From NCBI GenBank assembly GCA_019044685.2, contig JAGTXX020000015.1:1054001-1118000 (forward strand): a DNA stretch of 64,000 bases. Reading direction: 5' to 3'. Made by a program: the position numbers and the translations under genes. A model generated the notes under the pieces. It was given only the letters and a program-made list of their open reading frames with translations. It did no database searches and had not been told where the DNA came from. Positions 19,570-30,161 of this stretch are shown here, in pieces (within the stretch, counting starts at the first letter, position 1; the number at the start of each line of letters is the position of its first letter). The stretch comes from Nannochloris sp. 'desiccata'. Lineage: Eukaryota > Chlorophyta > Trebouxiophyceae > Chlorellales > Chlorellaceae.

Positions 19570-20769
19570 TCAGTACATAAAGTTTCTACTGGATGAAGAA
19601 CCCGGCATTATCAACCACAAAACAATTGCTATGAAAACAACAACACCCGCCATCGAGGACAAACTAACGGCTCCAGTATTTTGACTATCTTGCCCCGCCA
19701 CTGGTGCTGCTGCTGCTAAATTTCTACTACTATTATTCCCACAGTGATCTACATACACCAAAATATACTGAATTTTAATTAAATCCGGTCTATCAATCAC
19801 TAAATAATGCTCTGGCGGCGGATCGCCGTTCTTGTTCGAAACGAGTTCTGTCTTGTCAATTTGGGCGTTTTCTTTAACCCCACAGACCAAAACACACCGC
19901 AGCCTGGTTCCTTCAGGAGCTAAAGTACTTCCCTTCCACCTTTCGGCGCCGCTACAAAAGGAATATGCCACAGGAAGCTCAGTAGTAAGGTAGATTCCTT
20001 CACCAAAGGTCTTCCCATTCCTTTCGAGCTTGGTGTTGGAAGCTGGAACGAGACCAGATCTCAGAATGCTGTGCAAACATTCAAAGGAAGTGCCATGGAA
20101 GGCTGTTACTGTGCGTTGTTGGGCGGCATCGTTACCTTCAAAACCGCCATTCAGAGCACTGTTCGTGTCCGCAACATTGGGTTGAGCGTTGAGGGCAAGT
20201 TTGAAAACGGCCTCGGGAAGCAACGAAGGGTTGCTCGCGTGAGAACCAGTCAAGCGAGCACAGGGTACCTCATGGAGAAACGTAAGTAAAGAAATGGGTT
20301 GGAAAGCGGAAGCTTTTCGACGTGGGTGGCTTGCTAGAGTCCATTCTAAAAGGGCCCGATGTTGACAAGTTAAATTTAAATTTTCTTTGGAGGCGGTTGA
20401 GAGTTCATGCAAAGAAGGGAGGGTATCTAGACATTGTTGTAAGGCAGAGTAATCACGGGAGTTGTTTGAAAGCTGGAAACATTTAGGAAATGGGACACAC
20501 ACTGCAAGTTGTAGTTTGGAGAGCAAAATTGAGAGAGAGAGATGCTTTGGTGACGGACGGGTACATTGGACTGGGATTGGATTCGAGAAAAATTAATGCG
20601 CTAGAACACCTAACATTTTTCCCGGTGCATTGTTGGTTCTTTAATACTCACCAGTCGCTCTTCTATAGCTGAGAGAAGCAGCAGCCAGACAATTTAAAAG
20701 CAGATCACTTCCCTGGGCATAGAATCTAATTATCTCCTGCCACTGGCCATCTGTCTCACTCTCGGGCAT
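19570..20769 (-). CDS. PARP16-like tail-anchored ADP-ribosyltransferase
   Basis: Exons 20769-20652 and 20501-19570 join over a 150-nt intron to give 349 residues. The N-terminal helical part with SYRRATVCVPFPKC matches the PARP16 start. The catalytic fold shows AFHGTSFECLHSILRSGL (His at about 175), FGEGIYLTTELPVAYSF (Tyr at about 210) and LIKIQYILVYVDH, where the third triad position is Tyr. This gives the H-Y-Y set typical of PARP16, which adds single ADP-ribose units. A hydrophobic segment near the C-terminus (AGVVVFIAIVLWLIM) followed by a short tail suggests tail-anchoring in the ER or nuclear envelope, as in animal PARP16. Land plants mainly have PARP1/2-type and SRO proteins, so this type is notable here. 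It is divergent from the NAR1-like gene. Confidence 0.85.
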
Positions 20770-20987
20770 AACGGCATATACAGACACACGTCATAATACA
20801 TATGGAAAGAAATTAAATGATCAACTGGCAATTTCTAGAATGGGGACCTTTCTCGTGAGTTGAGTGCGGTTGCTCGGTGGGTACTCCCCATCCTCTTTAG
20901 ATAGCAATCTAGACGTATCGGCTGCATTGTTCAATTACTTATATTATTATTCTTTAATTAAGCCCTTGCGGCCCTATTTAGACGACC

Positions 20988-22310
20988 ATGCAGAATTTAC
21001 AACTTAAAATTTCCAGGCTCAGGCTGCCAAACAAGGGTAAGATCAGCTGTTAAAGTTGGCTGCTATTGCAACATCTGGAGATTGCCTAACATAAAAATGC
21101 GTATAGGCAACGCTACACTACCGCAACCCTCCAATCTTGCCAATCAATCGAAGTTGGGGTTGCAGCTGTCGAGCCTTCTCTCAATTATATGCTTGATCAT
21201 GGTCGTTTCCAAGCTATGGATAGTGTATACAATACGATCTCATAAAAAATCTATCAGATCTCGTCCCTACTATCGTTTCAATTCCTCTAACCAAACCATC
21301 ACTTCCGCTTTTTCAAAAAAAATGCAGCCTCTGTGACCTTGCGCTCCGCCACCCGCGCTCCTATCTCCCGCGTCATCCGCTCTGCTATGCCCATTGACCG
21401 TCCTTCCGGTGGTGGTGCTCGCTTCCCCGTTCCGTCTGCCGATACCAATGCCTCTGACGCCGCTCCCACCATCCAGCCTGTTGTTATCTCTGGCGAGGTG
21501 TCTGTCTCTTCTGTTATCGCCCCTGCTGCTATTTACCAACGTGCTGCTGCTATGGGTGCATACAAGGCTGCGTTACCTTGGTGGAAGATCATCCTTCTTG
21601 GCGCTCTTGCTGGATGCTATGTGTCTCTTGGAGGGGCACTTTTGTTGACAGTGGCACCCAACTGCCCTGGCCTTGCTCAGTCAAACCCTGGTCTTCAGAA
21701 GTACCTCATGGGTGCTATTGGATTCCCTTATGCATTGCTGATTATCTTAACCTGCGGTGCTGAGCTTTTCACTGGAAACACCGCTCTCGTTACTGCTGCA
21801 GTCTATGAAGGAAAAGCTGATTTAAAAAGCCTCGCCAAAAACTGGATTTGCTCTTATGCAGGAAACATTATTGGTTGTGCTTTAGGTCTCTTCCTATTTG
21901 CCAACACCGGTCTCTTACCTCAACTCAAGACTGGTGCTGAAATGCTTGCTGTCTACAAAGTCGCCTACCCCATTAAGGAGACCTTCTTCAAGGCTGTTGC
22001 TGCCAATTGGTTTGTCTGCTTGGCTGTTTGGCAGGCGCTCGCCGCAAACAGTTTTGGAGGTAAATTCATTGCCTGCCTTGGCCCTGTCTCTGCATTCGTG
22101 TGCATTGGTCTTGAACATTGCATTGCCAATATGTTCTTTGTGCCTCTTGGTATCGTGGTTGGTGCGAATGTGACTATGTGGCAGTTTGTTGCTAAGAACT
22201 TATTGATTGTAACAGCTGGTAACATTTTTGCTGGCGTTGTGCTTGTAGCGACCATGTATTCTTTGATCTATGGCAAGCTTGGAGAGAGAATTACCGGAAA
22301 GACTGCGTAG
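20988..22310 (+). CDS. NAR1: Formate/nitrite transporter, plastid NAR1-like
   Basis: Exon 1 (20988-21036) and exon 2 (21328-22310) join over a 291-nt intron; the product is 343 residues. The first 85 or so residues are basic and Ser/Ala-rich (RLRLPNK, RSATRAPISRVIRSAM), as expected for a plastid transit peptide. The rest is a six-helix FNT channel with YLMGAIGFPYALLIIL, the signature CGAELFTGN, NWFVCLAVWQAL and the mirror loop with ANMFFVPLGIVVGAN. In Chlamydomonas, NAR1.1 moves nitrite into the chloroplast for nitrite reductase; other NAR1 members carry bicarbonate. Substrate here is inferred. Without the short first exon the frame has no ATG before the conserved region, which supports the splice model. 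Confidence 0.9.
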
Positions 22311-22585
22311 ATAACACATACAGATCCTATTGAGATGATGGGTCCTAATTTTCAGACTTATATTGTGCTTTTTATTTTTTATCGTTAGAAAATTTTAGAC
22401 CTGTTCCCGTCAGAAAAGAGAGACTAGTCTAGATAGAAGAGAGGGGTAAAAAAAAAATGAAAGGAATATATAATTTGGTTTAAAGGTAATAACGACGTCT
22501 TCATATATCATTCAAGTCAAGAAATTAAATATCCATAAGGTTATAAATAACGAATCTAAACATCGGAAAGAAAAAAAATCCAACT

Positions 22586-25500
22586 CTATACCGCTGCCCC
22601 AAATCGTTTACTTAACGAGGTAAATGGAGAAGCCCCTGTCTTTTTCGCTGATGCAGGCGCACTTCCTGCAGCACTACCACTTGCGCTATTCATAACCATG
22701 TCCTGTACATTTGTCTTTGCTGCTTCAAATCCTTTATTAAGCCCTCTGGCAGCACTGGAAACGACTTTTGAAAGTGGATTTTTCTTCTTTTTTGCCTTTA
22801 ATTTCGCCTTTAACGACGCAATTTCACGCAAGAACGCATCTTCAAACTTGTTATATTCATGTTCTTTTTCACTCAACGTAATTTGAAGGGCAGAAACACG
22901 CATATACATGGCATTTTGGTTCTCCAATAACTGTGCAGTCGCTTCGGCGCTCAGCTGTGCCGTCTGTAGAGCGCCAACTTCAGATTTTAATTTGGAAGCT
23001 GCGCCTGCATCATCAGCGAGCTCAGTTCCAAGGCGAGCAAGCTCAGCTTGTAATAATCTTTTTGCCTCCTCATATACAGCAGCCTCGCTCGTACCATTCT
23101 CAGCAGTACCAGCGCCAGATTGTCGAGCTGTTATTAATTTATCTAATACAGACGCCAGTGCAGCAGAGGTCATTCCAGCATCCTTTAAACTAGTACTGGC
23201 ATCACCACGACGGAAACGAAGACCACGTGAAAGGTCCTCATCATCTTCATCATCGCTTACTTCCAAATCACTTGAAGAGCCATCATCACTGCCGCCGACT
23301 TGAACTGCACCGCTTGGGGTGATCTGTCCGTGACGGAGAGGAGAGAGAGCAGCGAGTTCACTTTCGAGTTCATCAATCTTTTGTTTAAGTACAGCGACCT
23401 CGACTTTTGAAGCGACCAGCTCATGAAGATGGTCGGCATCTGCCTTCAAACTGGTAGCAACAGGGACATCACCGCCATCACCATCATTAGCCCGGTTAGC
23501 TACTGCAGTGGCACCTGCTATGGGCTCCACTGATGCAGCAGCAGCAATAGTAGCAGCAGCAGCCACGGTTCTTATAGCTGAAGGGGTACGAAGCTGATCT
23601 GGTGCCTCTCTCTCTTCATCTTCTGTAAGACGAACAGGAGTACTAGCAGCCTTTTGGGCGGCAGCTGCTTCTTCACGCGCACCTTCAAGTGCAGTTTGAA
23701 GAGCTTCTAACGCAGCTGAAGCAGACTCGACTTCAGCAATTTTTCCAGCGAGCTGAGTCGCCTGTTCTGCCGCATCAATTTCCTGTTTTTTAAGTGTGGA
23801 CTCGAGATCTGCTACGAGTAGTTCTTTATCACGGAGCTGAATTTCAAGGTCATTCTGAGCCTGCTGCGCTTCTTTTGCAGCAGCAGCAGCAGCAGCAGCA
23901 GCTGCTTCGATGGCAGTTGCACGCTCAGAGTGTTCTTTATTAGTTACAGCTAACGTCGCAGCAGCGGCTGCAGCTTCAGCGATTTTAATTTTCTCCTTCA
24001 TTTCGCTATATTGGCTAGTAGTAGCTTCCAGCTGGCTTCTTGCTGCTTCCAGTTCAGTCAACGCTGCTGTGGATGCTTTGTTACTAGCTGTAGTCACCTC
24101 TTTGACCTTGTCTTCTAGAGTGATGACATCCTTCTTTGCAGTTTCTAGCTCTGTAGCCATATTCTCTCTAGTAAGTTCTGCTGCAGCGACGAGGGCAGTG
24201 AGCCTTGCCACTTCCGCCGACGCTTCTTCCAACCGACTGACGCCTGCTTCGGCATCTAGTTGACGGCGTTGATCTACTTCTTTTAAAGCTGCTAAAGCTT
24301 TATGAATGCCTTCAACTTCTTGTTCTTTAGAAGCTAAAGTTGATTGCATCTCAGTCACCCTTAGAGCTGCTGCTGCGGCAGCAGCCTCTGCTACATGCTT
24401 TGCTGCTACTGCCTCTTCTTTTGCTGTCACAGCTTGAGCTTCTCCTTGAGCTGCATTTTCTGCTAATTTTTGGGCTTGGGTTGCAAGAAGTTTCGCTTCT
24501 GCTGCTGCCAGATTTGCTGCGTCTCGCTCCGCAGCAACAGCTGCGACACTCGTCGCAGAGGCGGCTTCCTGAGCTGCAGCAGCTGCTGCAGCAGCTTCCG
24601 CCTGCTCTTTTGGCCCAGGAGCAGGTTCATTAAATTCTATAGTGTAATTATATTCCCCTATCTCCTGTGCCAGCCGTGCTTTTGCATTATGAGCCTCTAA
24701 TTTTTCATGCAACGCTCTTGCCAAAGAGGCATTTTTCAAATTCTCTAGAGCTGCGATATCTGCATCTTTCGCAGCTAATGCTGCCCTAAGCTCCTTTATC
24801 TGACCACGAAGCTCATCTACAATACCAGAAGCGGTTTTTAGTTCTTCAGAAACGTCTTCTCCAGTGATAATTGTATCCACGGCCATGTCAACAGCATTAA
24901 GTACACGGTGTCTCAGTAATTTTGCAAGTTGAAGCTCACGCTGCGCCGCTTGTAACCTTTCTTTTAATGCATCTGCCTCATCTTCACGCAATCGTAGTTC
25001 TTCTGCATGCTTAAGACGTGAAATATAGCCACCTTCTTTCATTCGTGCTGCTTCTGCCAATCGGGCTTTTTCCGCAAGTGCCATTGCCGCTGCTGCATCA
25101 GCCTTGGCTTCTGCAGCAATACGCTCCGCGTCCATAATAGCAGTTTGCGCTGCAGTAACTTCTGCTTGCATCTTCGCCATCATTTCTTGTTGTTTTTCAA
25201 ATTGAGCCGTTCTTGTCGTGAGCTCAGCCTTCACTTCAGATGCTTCTGTTTCTACCATTAAACCAAGTCGTTCAGAGCCACCTAGCTTTGCATGCGCTTC
25301 TGTTAATTGTCGTCGAAGGTCGCGAATCTTATTTTGATCGTCTTTACGAGATGCATTCGCCTCTTTAGCTGCAGCAATTTCCGCCTCCACTTGAATTAAA
25401 GCTTTATCTTTCGCCATTATAACATTATTAGCACCTTTACACTCTTCTTTGAGTCGCATGATTTCTTTACGCTGGGATGCAAGCTGGTTGTGTAGACGCA

Positions 25501-25966
25501 CGACGTCCTCCATGCTATTCCCGCCACCCTCACCACCGGTACCTGCCAAGACAAGTTGATTTAGTCTATCTGCATCGGCGTTAGCTGCATCGAGCTCAGA
25601 TTGAAGACGTTTACGTTCTTTTTCGTGTTTAAGTGCTTCTCGGCGCGAAGAAGCGAGCTGGCCTTCCGCTTGTAGTGCCTGTTCTTCAGCGGCGGTACTG
25701 CGGTACTCCAAGGCTTCTATGGCTGCATCTTTAGATGCGATTTGGCTCAATAAAGTGCGTACTTCTTTTGCAAGGTCATTTTTTTCTAGATCGACGCTGC
25801 GAAGTTGGCTACGGAGCTTGTTGAGCTCAACGTCAAAGGCAGGCGACTCTCCTGGTGGACGGGGACCTTTTCTGGCAGAAGTTCCTATTGAAGGAGGAGT
25901 CCCTCGAGGCGTGCCATTTGGCGTGCCATAGTGTGTGACACTTGTGCTACTGCGAGGGGTATCCAT
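22586..25966 (-). CDS. Long coiled-coil protein, function unknown
   Basis: Single ORF of 1,126 residues from ATG 25966. The first 45 residues are Thr/Pro/Gly-rich (GTPNGTPRGTPP). Residues about 50-840 are almost continuous heptad-like helix very rich in Ala, Glu, Lys and Gln, with an acidic island (DDGSSSDLEVSDDEDDEDLS) around 890. A second helical stretch follows, then a Lys-rich patch (KAKLKAKKKKNPLSK) and an Ala/Ser tail. Such proteins serve as golgins, cytoskeletal or centriolar scaffolds, but no named domain is visible and I do not assign one. The ORF extends to a TTG eight codons upstream; the first ATG is the better start. It is divergent from the TraB gene. Confidence 0.75.
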   Translation of the reverse strand: MDTPRSSTSVTHYGTPNGTPRGTPPSIGTSARKGPRPPGESPAFDVELNKLRSQLRSVDLEKNDLAKEVRTLLSQIASKDAAIEALEYRSTAAEEQALQAEGQLASSRREALKHEKERKRLQSELDAANADADRLNQLVLAGTGGEGGGNSMEDVVRLHNQLASQRKEIMRLKEECKGANNVIMAKDKALIQVEAEIAAAKEANASRKDDQNKIRDLRRQLTEAHAKLGGSERLGLMVETEASEVKAELTTRTAQFEKQQEMMAKMQAEVTAAQTAIMDAERIAAEAKADAAAAMALAEKARLAEAARMKEGGYISRLKHAEELRLREDEADALKERLQAAQRELQLAKLLRHRVLNAVDMAVDTIITGEDVSEELKTASGIVDELRGQIKELRAALAAKDADIAALENLKNASLARALHEKLEAHNAKARLAQEIGEYNYTIEFNEPAPGPKEQAEAAAAAAAAQEAASATSVAAVAAERDAANLAAAEAKLLATQAQKLAENAAQGEAQAVTAKEEAVAAKHVAEAAAAAAALRVTEMQSTLASKEQEVEGIHKALAALKEVDQRRQLDAEAGVSRLEEASAEVARLTALVAAAELTRENMATELETAKKDVITLEDKVKEVTTASNKASTAALTELEAARSQLEATTSQYSEMKEKIKIAEAAAAAATLAVTNKEHSERATAIEAAAAAAAAAAKEAQQAQNDLEIQLRDKELLVADLESTLKKQEIDAAEQATQLAGKIAEVESASAALEALQTALEGAREEAAAAQKAASTPVRLTEDEEREAPDQLRTPSAIRTVAAAATIAAAASVEPIAGATAVANRANDGDGGDVPVATSLKADADHLHELVASKVEVAVLKQKIDELESELAALSPLRHGQITPSGAVQVGGSDDGSSSDLEVSDDEDDEDLSRGLRFRRGDASTSLKDAGMTSAALASVLDKLITARQSGAGTAENGTSEAAVYEEAKRLLQAELARLGTELADDAGAASKLKSEVGALQTAQLSAEATAQLLENQNAMYMRVSALQITLSEKEHEYNKFEDAFLREIASLKAKLKAKKKKNPLSKVVSSAARGLNKGFEAAKTNVQDMVMNSASGSAAGSAPASAKKTGASPFTSLSKRFGAAV

Positions 25967-26439
25967 GGCCTGGCCTGCTGGAAGGAGCAATTAGACACGT
26001 TCTCTGTTTTGAGCAAATTAAGAGAGATGGCAAGATTGCAATTGATTAGCAGAAGGTCAAAGGAATTAGTTTAAAGCAAGCGCGATCTTCTTAGCTTGTC
26101 GTAATAAATGATATACGGCCTGCTTAAACTCACCCTGCAGAGCTTCAAGAGTTGTTGAGAAGATCTGAACTAACCACTTTCGATTTCAGCAAATGTAGGT
26201 AAAAGTGTTGGCTTTTGCGTCTTTAACAAGTATAACCGGATTTACTGTCTCAAAAGATATAAGTAGTGGGAGATAAAATGGCTGGAAGAGAGCTTCACAA
26301 ATGCGCTAAGTCGGAAATCAGAAATACTTCCGATCGGGGGAAATCCAAGATAGTTTTGATAAGCAAGTTCTGAGCCTATTTAACCCCAATTGTATCTTGA
26401 AAAACCATAGTTTCAAAACCCAGTTGCCCTATTGCCGCG
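25967..26439. promoter_or_regulatory. Divergent promoter region, coiled-coil gene / TraB gene
   Basis: 473 bp between two outward-facing start codons. No ORF or RNA gene seen; no motif that I can name. Confidence 0.45.
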
Positions 26440-28749
26440 ATGGGGATCCCACTTCTGGGCCTGATGCCAAGTAAAGATGTATCCCTGATCTCACCTTTCT
26501 CTTTTGGCCAAGGTCCGTACTACTCTAGAATCTCCGATAATGATGTATCTAAGGCACGGTCGAACCAAAGGCAGCGAATTTCGTCTGCTGGAACACACTC
26601 GGTGAGACCAACTCGTGCCAATTCCTCTCCCAGCGTCTTGGCCACCGCCTCCTCCTCCGCCTCCACTGCGCCACCTAATAATAATACTTCTATACGACAC
26701 CTGCCCGAGGACCTAAGGAACGCAACTGCCGTTGTCAAAGCAGGAGATACAGAGATCTACATTCTAGGAATCTCTCACGTATCCAAAGTCTCTGTTAGCC
26801 ACATTCAACAGTTAATTGCCACGTTGAAACCCGACCTTGTGGCACTTGAACTTTGTCGGGATCGCACTGGCCTTCTGATCCCTGAAAATTCGCCTCCCCC
26901 TCAAAGATTCCATGCTCCATCCGTCACCATTACTGGATACAGCCCTGAAGATAAAAACTGGCCAACACTTCAACAGTTGACAAGTCGTTTAAAAAGTGAA
27001 ATCCAAGACGACATCAGCGCCTCTGAAATTGAAGATGACGTTATCGAGCTTCTTTCTTCCGGTCTCTTTGGTACTGTACGACCTGTGACGAAGCCATGTG
27101 GACCTAATGGTGCTCCTGCGTTTATGCTAGATTCTTCTGAGGACAAGCTTATTATGTCTGCTCCACTGGGGAAAATTGACTTTCTGGTATCGATGAGGAA
27201 GCTGCCACCTTTGCAAAAACTTTCTTTTGATATTGATTTTGCGAGCACAAAAACGGTGTTTTCTGAAGATTTCTTAACGAAAATCAAAGAAGAAGCGTTG
27301 CAAAGTGGGAAAGTAGATGGTTTAGGTGCCTTGCTCAGGGCACGAGCGGCTTTAATACGGGCTGCAAGCGGGAGCCAAGAAGAAATGAAATTAAAAGAGC
27401 TTTCTGTAGCCTTTACTGGCGTAGAAACTGGCACAATAGTAGTTCATATTAGTAGTAATATAATCACTGATAGTGTTACTGGTTTAGAGGGGACAGCAGT
27501 TGGCGGTAAAGGAATTGGTATTCAATCATTTACTCGGCAAGCGCCTAGAAAATTGAATAAAACTACTTCTTCTGCTGCTGCTGCTTCTACAAGTACAACT
27601 ACAAATGCAGGAGCAGGGTTAAAAATTATGTTGAATGATGGCAAGATAATGAGCTCTTCAACTGGGAGAAGTAGCAGCGAAGCTCCTGATGTTGTTAATG
27701 CTAACCAGGCTGCCGCTGCTGCTGACATGGCAATCTCAACAACAGCGTTATCAAAAAATTCAAAAAATGTTGAAATTGAGAAATGGACTGATAGCGAGCT
27801 TGCTTATGGAATAGAAAATTACTCGTCCCTTCATTCTGGCTCGTCTGGAGGAGGAGGAGGAGGAGGCCTCGCTGCCAGTTTCGCAGCTGCATTGACTCAA
27901 GAATACGCCAAGTATCAAGCAGCTGCTGGGCGTGCTGTGGGTATCGGGACAGGCACAGCATGGCAGGCTGCACTTGAATCGGCAGCCAAATGTCACACTC
28001 AACACGTCTATTTAGCAGATAGACCAGCAAGTGTCACTGGTCGTCGTCTAGCCCAAGGAATCTGGAAATCGTATTCTCCGTTTTTACTTGGCGCTGTGCC
28101 TGCTGCGATTACTGGAGCTATTATCACCAGCTCAGTTGCAGATAGTACTCCACTTACTAGTCTTGCCACTTTTGCTCCTTCAACATTTGCTGTGGTGGTC
28201 CCTCTTGCTGCAGCGCTGTGGCCTATTCTCGCTCCTCTTTTAGAAATTCGAAAGTTTTCTAAAATGTCGGCTGCGGAGATCGAAGACATCGTAAAAATTA
28301 AAGAACCTCTTCAAAGTAATAAAAGTGACATAGTAGCTTTATATGGAGAAGATGCGTTACTGAAATGGCCTGGAGCGATGGACTCTGTCATCCGCGAAAG
28401 AGACGAGTACATGGCAAAAGCTTTGGTAGCTGTAGCGATGAGCAGCACAGCAGGCACAGCAGCGACTGCCTCGAAAGGACTAACTCCTGCATATGTACGA
28501 CGTACAGAAAATAATAGTGGTAGCGTTCATTATAGGTATGCCATGCCTAAAGGGGACACAGATCCACGAATCTGTCCTATGGGAGATGGTGAAGGGCGCT
28601 TTGTCTTGCCATCATCATCATCATCATCATCTTTACCGAGAAAGATGGTTGCGGTTGTGGGGACAGCGCATGTAAGAGGGATGCTAAAAATTTGGCCTAG
28701 AATAAGTCAACCTGGGGTTGATCTCAGCCTCTCTGAATTAGTAGAATAA
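26440..28749 (+). CDS. TraB-domain membrane protein
   Basis: Intronless, 769 residues. TraB/PrgY features are split by a long low-complexity insert. The N-terminal half of the domain reads EIYILGISHVSKVSVSHI followed by LKPDLVALELCRDR. The later part has VYLADRPASVTGRRL, RERDEYMAKAL and VVGTAHVRGM near the C-terminus. A hydrophobic region at about nt 28075-28235 could make two membrane helices. TraB proteins resemble the TIKI protease fold; plant members sit at ER-mitochondria or plastid membranes, with TRABD-type roles still poorly known. Residues of about 350-490 (nt 27490-27870) are Ser/Thr/Gly/Ala-rich and not conserved in type. N-terminal residues 1-85 may contain a targeting signal. Its 3' UTR abuts the TIR element. 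Confidence 0.8.
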   Translation: MGIPLLGLMPSKDVSLISPFSFGQGPYYSRISDNDVSKARSNQRQRISSAGTHSVRPTRANSSPSVLATASSSASTAPPNNNTSIRHLPEDLRNATAVVKAGDTEIYILGISHVSKVSVSHIQQLIATLKPDLVALELCRDRTGLLIPENSPPPQRFHAPSVTITGYSPEDKNWPTLQQLTSRLKSEIQDDISASEIEDDVIELLSSGLFGTVRPVTKPCGPNGAPAFMLDSSEDKLIMSAPLGKIDFLVSMRKLPPLQKLSFDIDFASTKTVFSEDFLTKIKEEALQSGKVDGLGALLRARAALIRAASGSQEEMKLKELSVAFTGVETGTIVVHISSNIITDSVTGLEGTAVGGKGIGIQSFTRQAPRKLNKTTSSAAAASTSTTTNAGAGLKIMLNDGKIMSSSTGRSSSEAPDVVNANQAAAAADMAISTTALSKNSKNVEIEKWTDSELAYGIENYSSLHSGSSGGGGGGGLAASFAAALTQEYAKYQAAAGRAVGIGTGTAWQAALESAAKCHTQHVYLADRPASVTGRRLAQGIWKSYSPFLLGAVPAAITGAIITSSVADSTPLTSLATFAPSTFAVVVPLAAALWPILAPLLEIRKFSKMSAAEIEDIVKIKEPLQSNKSDIVALYGEDALLKWPGAMDSVIRERDEYMAKALVAVAMSSTAGTAATASKGLTPAYVRRTENNSGSVHYRYAMPKGDTDPRICPMGDGEGRFVLPSSSSSSSLPRKMVAVVGTAHVRGMLKIWPRISQPGVDLSLSELVE

Positions 28750-28782
28750 AGTAGATTGCAAGGAAAGAAACTCCATTTTGCA

Positions 28783-29972
28783 ACAGAATTAATATCTAGA
28801 CCCTGGATTCTTTCCTATTCTCTTTGACTTTCTCTGTATAGCCTGTGGGGGGATGGGCGGCAGCAGGCCCCGCCGCCTCGTCAGTTTTTTGACACCCGTT
28901 GTCTTTTAGTCTTTTTGCTGGTTGCTTCTTCGCCCTCATCGCTGAGGGCCGGGATCATTTTCTTGACCAGTGGTAGATTGCGCAAGTTACACCTCTTCTA
29001 GGAGATCTTGTGCACCAGAAGTGCTTCCTTTCGCTTGGATACAGCATTTGTTTGTAGCTGACAGGCTGTACACGGGGATTTAAATCGACACCGGAAATAG
29101 AGTGCAAATCAATATTTTCATTCAGTTCAGATTCCGCATCAGCATAAAATTATTTTAATGTTAATATTTTCAACAGCATTGATTTGATGTTGAGCAGACC
29201 ATTGAATAACAGCCTCACGAGGACTCACTGGCACTGCGCAGAAAAATAATAAGTTAATAATTTTATCTAGGTCACTTGCGGCAGCGGCAGTGGCGAGGTG
29301 ATTAGTCTCTACAGCTACTGCAATGGGTTTCGGCACGTCTGCTATGAGATCCGGAGCCGCAACACTCCTCTCATTAGTGCGACCTGAGAATTCATCATCA
29401 GAATTCCTTCTCATTGTCAACAGCATCAATGAGATCTGGCATTTCATCAGAAGGCCTCTCAGTATCAACATATCACGGCATAGTCAGCATCAATGTCTGC
29501 TAAGAGTTCTAAATCAGCAAATGCATTCTTATCAACAGCAATCTTTCGAACAGCGATCAGAAGCCAGAGCCACAACTAGGGACAGAGGCAGGGTTAGAAG
29601 GCATGGTTCAGCGGTGAGACGGAAAGTGAGAGTGAAGAAACCAAGGGTCGCAAATCTGTAGCGAGAGCTAAAGCAGAGAAACAAAGGAGCTTTGACAAGA
29701 TGTATAGGTTAAGTAGATAACTTATCATCACTAAGGCCAACAAAGAGGGTTGTTTTTGGTTAGGGATGTACTTTGGACAATCTAGAGAGCGAGCAGGTTC
29801 GCCGCGCTTTAGGTGCCATAATGTAAGACGACCTGTGCTGTGACTAGGACTGAGTAGCTTAGCAGTGTTACAATGATACTTAAAAGATGATAAGACAGTC
29901 ATCAACGGTCAGGCTTATATAGAGAAAGTCAAAGAGGATAAGAAAGAATCCAGGGTCTAGAAAAAAATTCTG
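28783..29972. mobile_element. 1.19-kb element with about 62-bp terminal inverted repeats
   Basis: The left end 28783-28844 and the right end 29911-29972 are inverted repeats with few mismatches. Both contain the block tctagaccctggattctttc and then ctctttgactttctct followed by tata and gcct. This is the form of a DNA transposon or a non-autonomous derivative. The inside contains broken coding-like stretches on the minus strand: 28956-29145 reads as YADAESELNENIDLHSISG and onward to a stop, and 29139-29239 is a second frame that runs into it. A GC-rich patch lies at 28845-28960. No intact transposase ORF exists. No clear target-site duplication could be read next to the ends. It lies in the 3' flank of the TraB gene. 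Confidence 0.6.
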
Positions 29973-30161
29973 TTAAAATTTTCATTTGCTGGCTTGGGCT
30001 GCTTCTATTCAACTTCCTACACTCCAGCTCAACCTTGGATTTGCTTTTCTGACATTGTCACGCCAAAAAAATGCCTGTAACAACAACATTGAGGCCCAAT
30101 AGAGCCAGTTTACAATCACAAACCAAGTAAAGACACAGTTTGAATAAGTAATAATAATAAC

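Noticed and set aside
29323..29735. Plus-strand ORFs in the TIR element, including a basic stretch ending RSFDKMYRLSR
   Set aside because: Short, no start context or family; the minus strand has equally good pieces, so neither can be called a gene.
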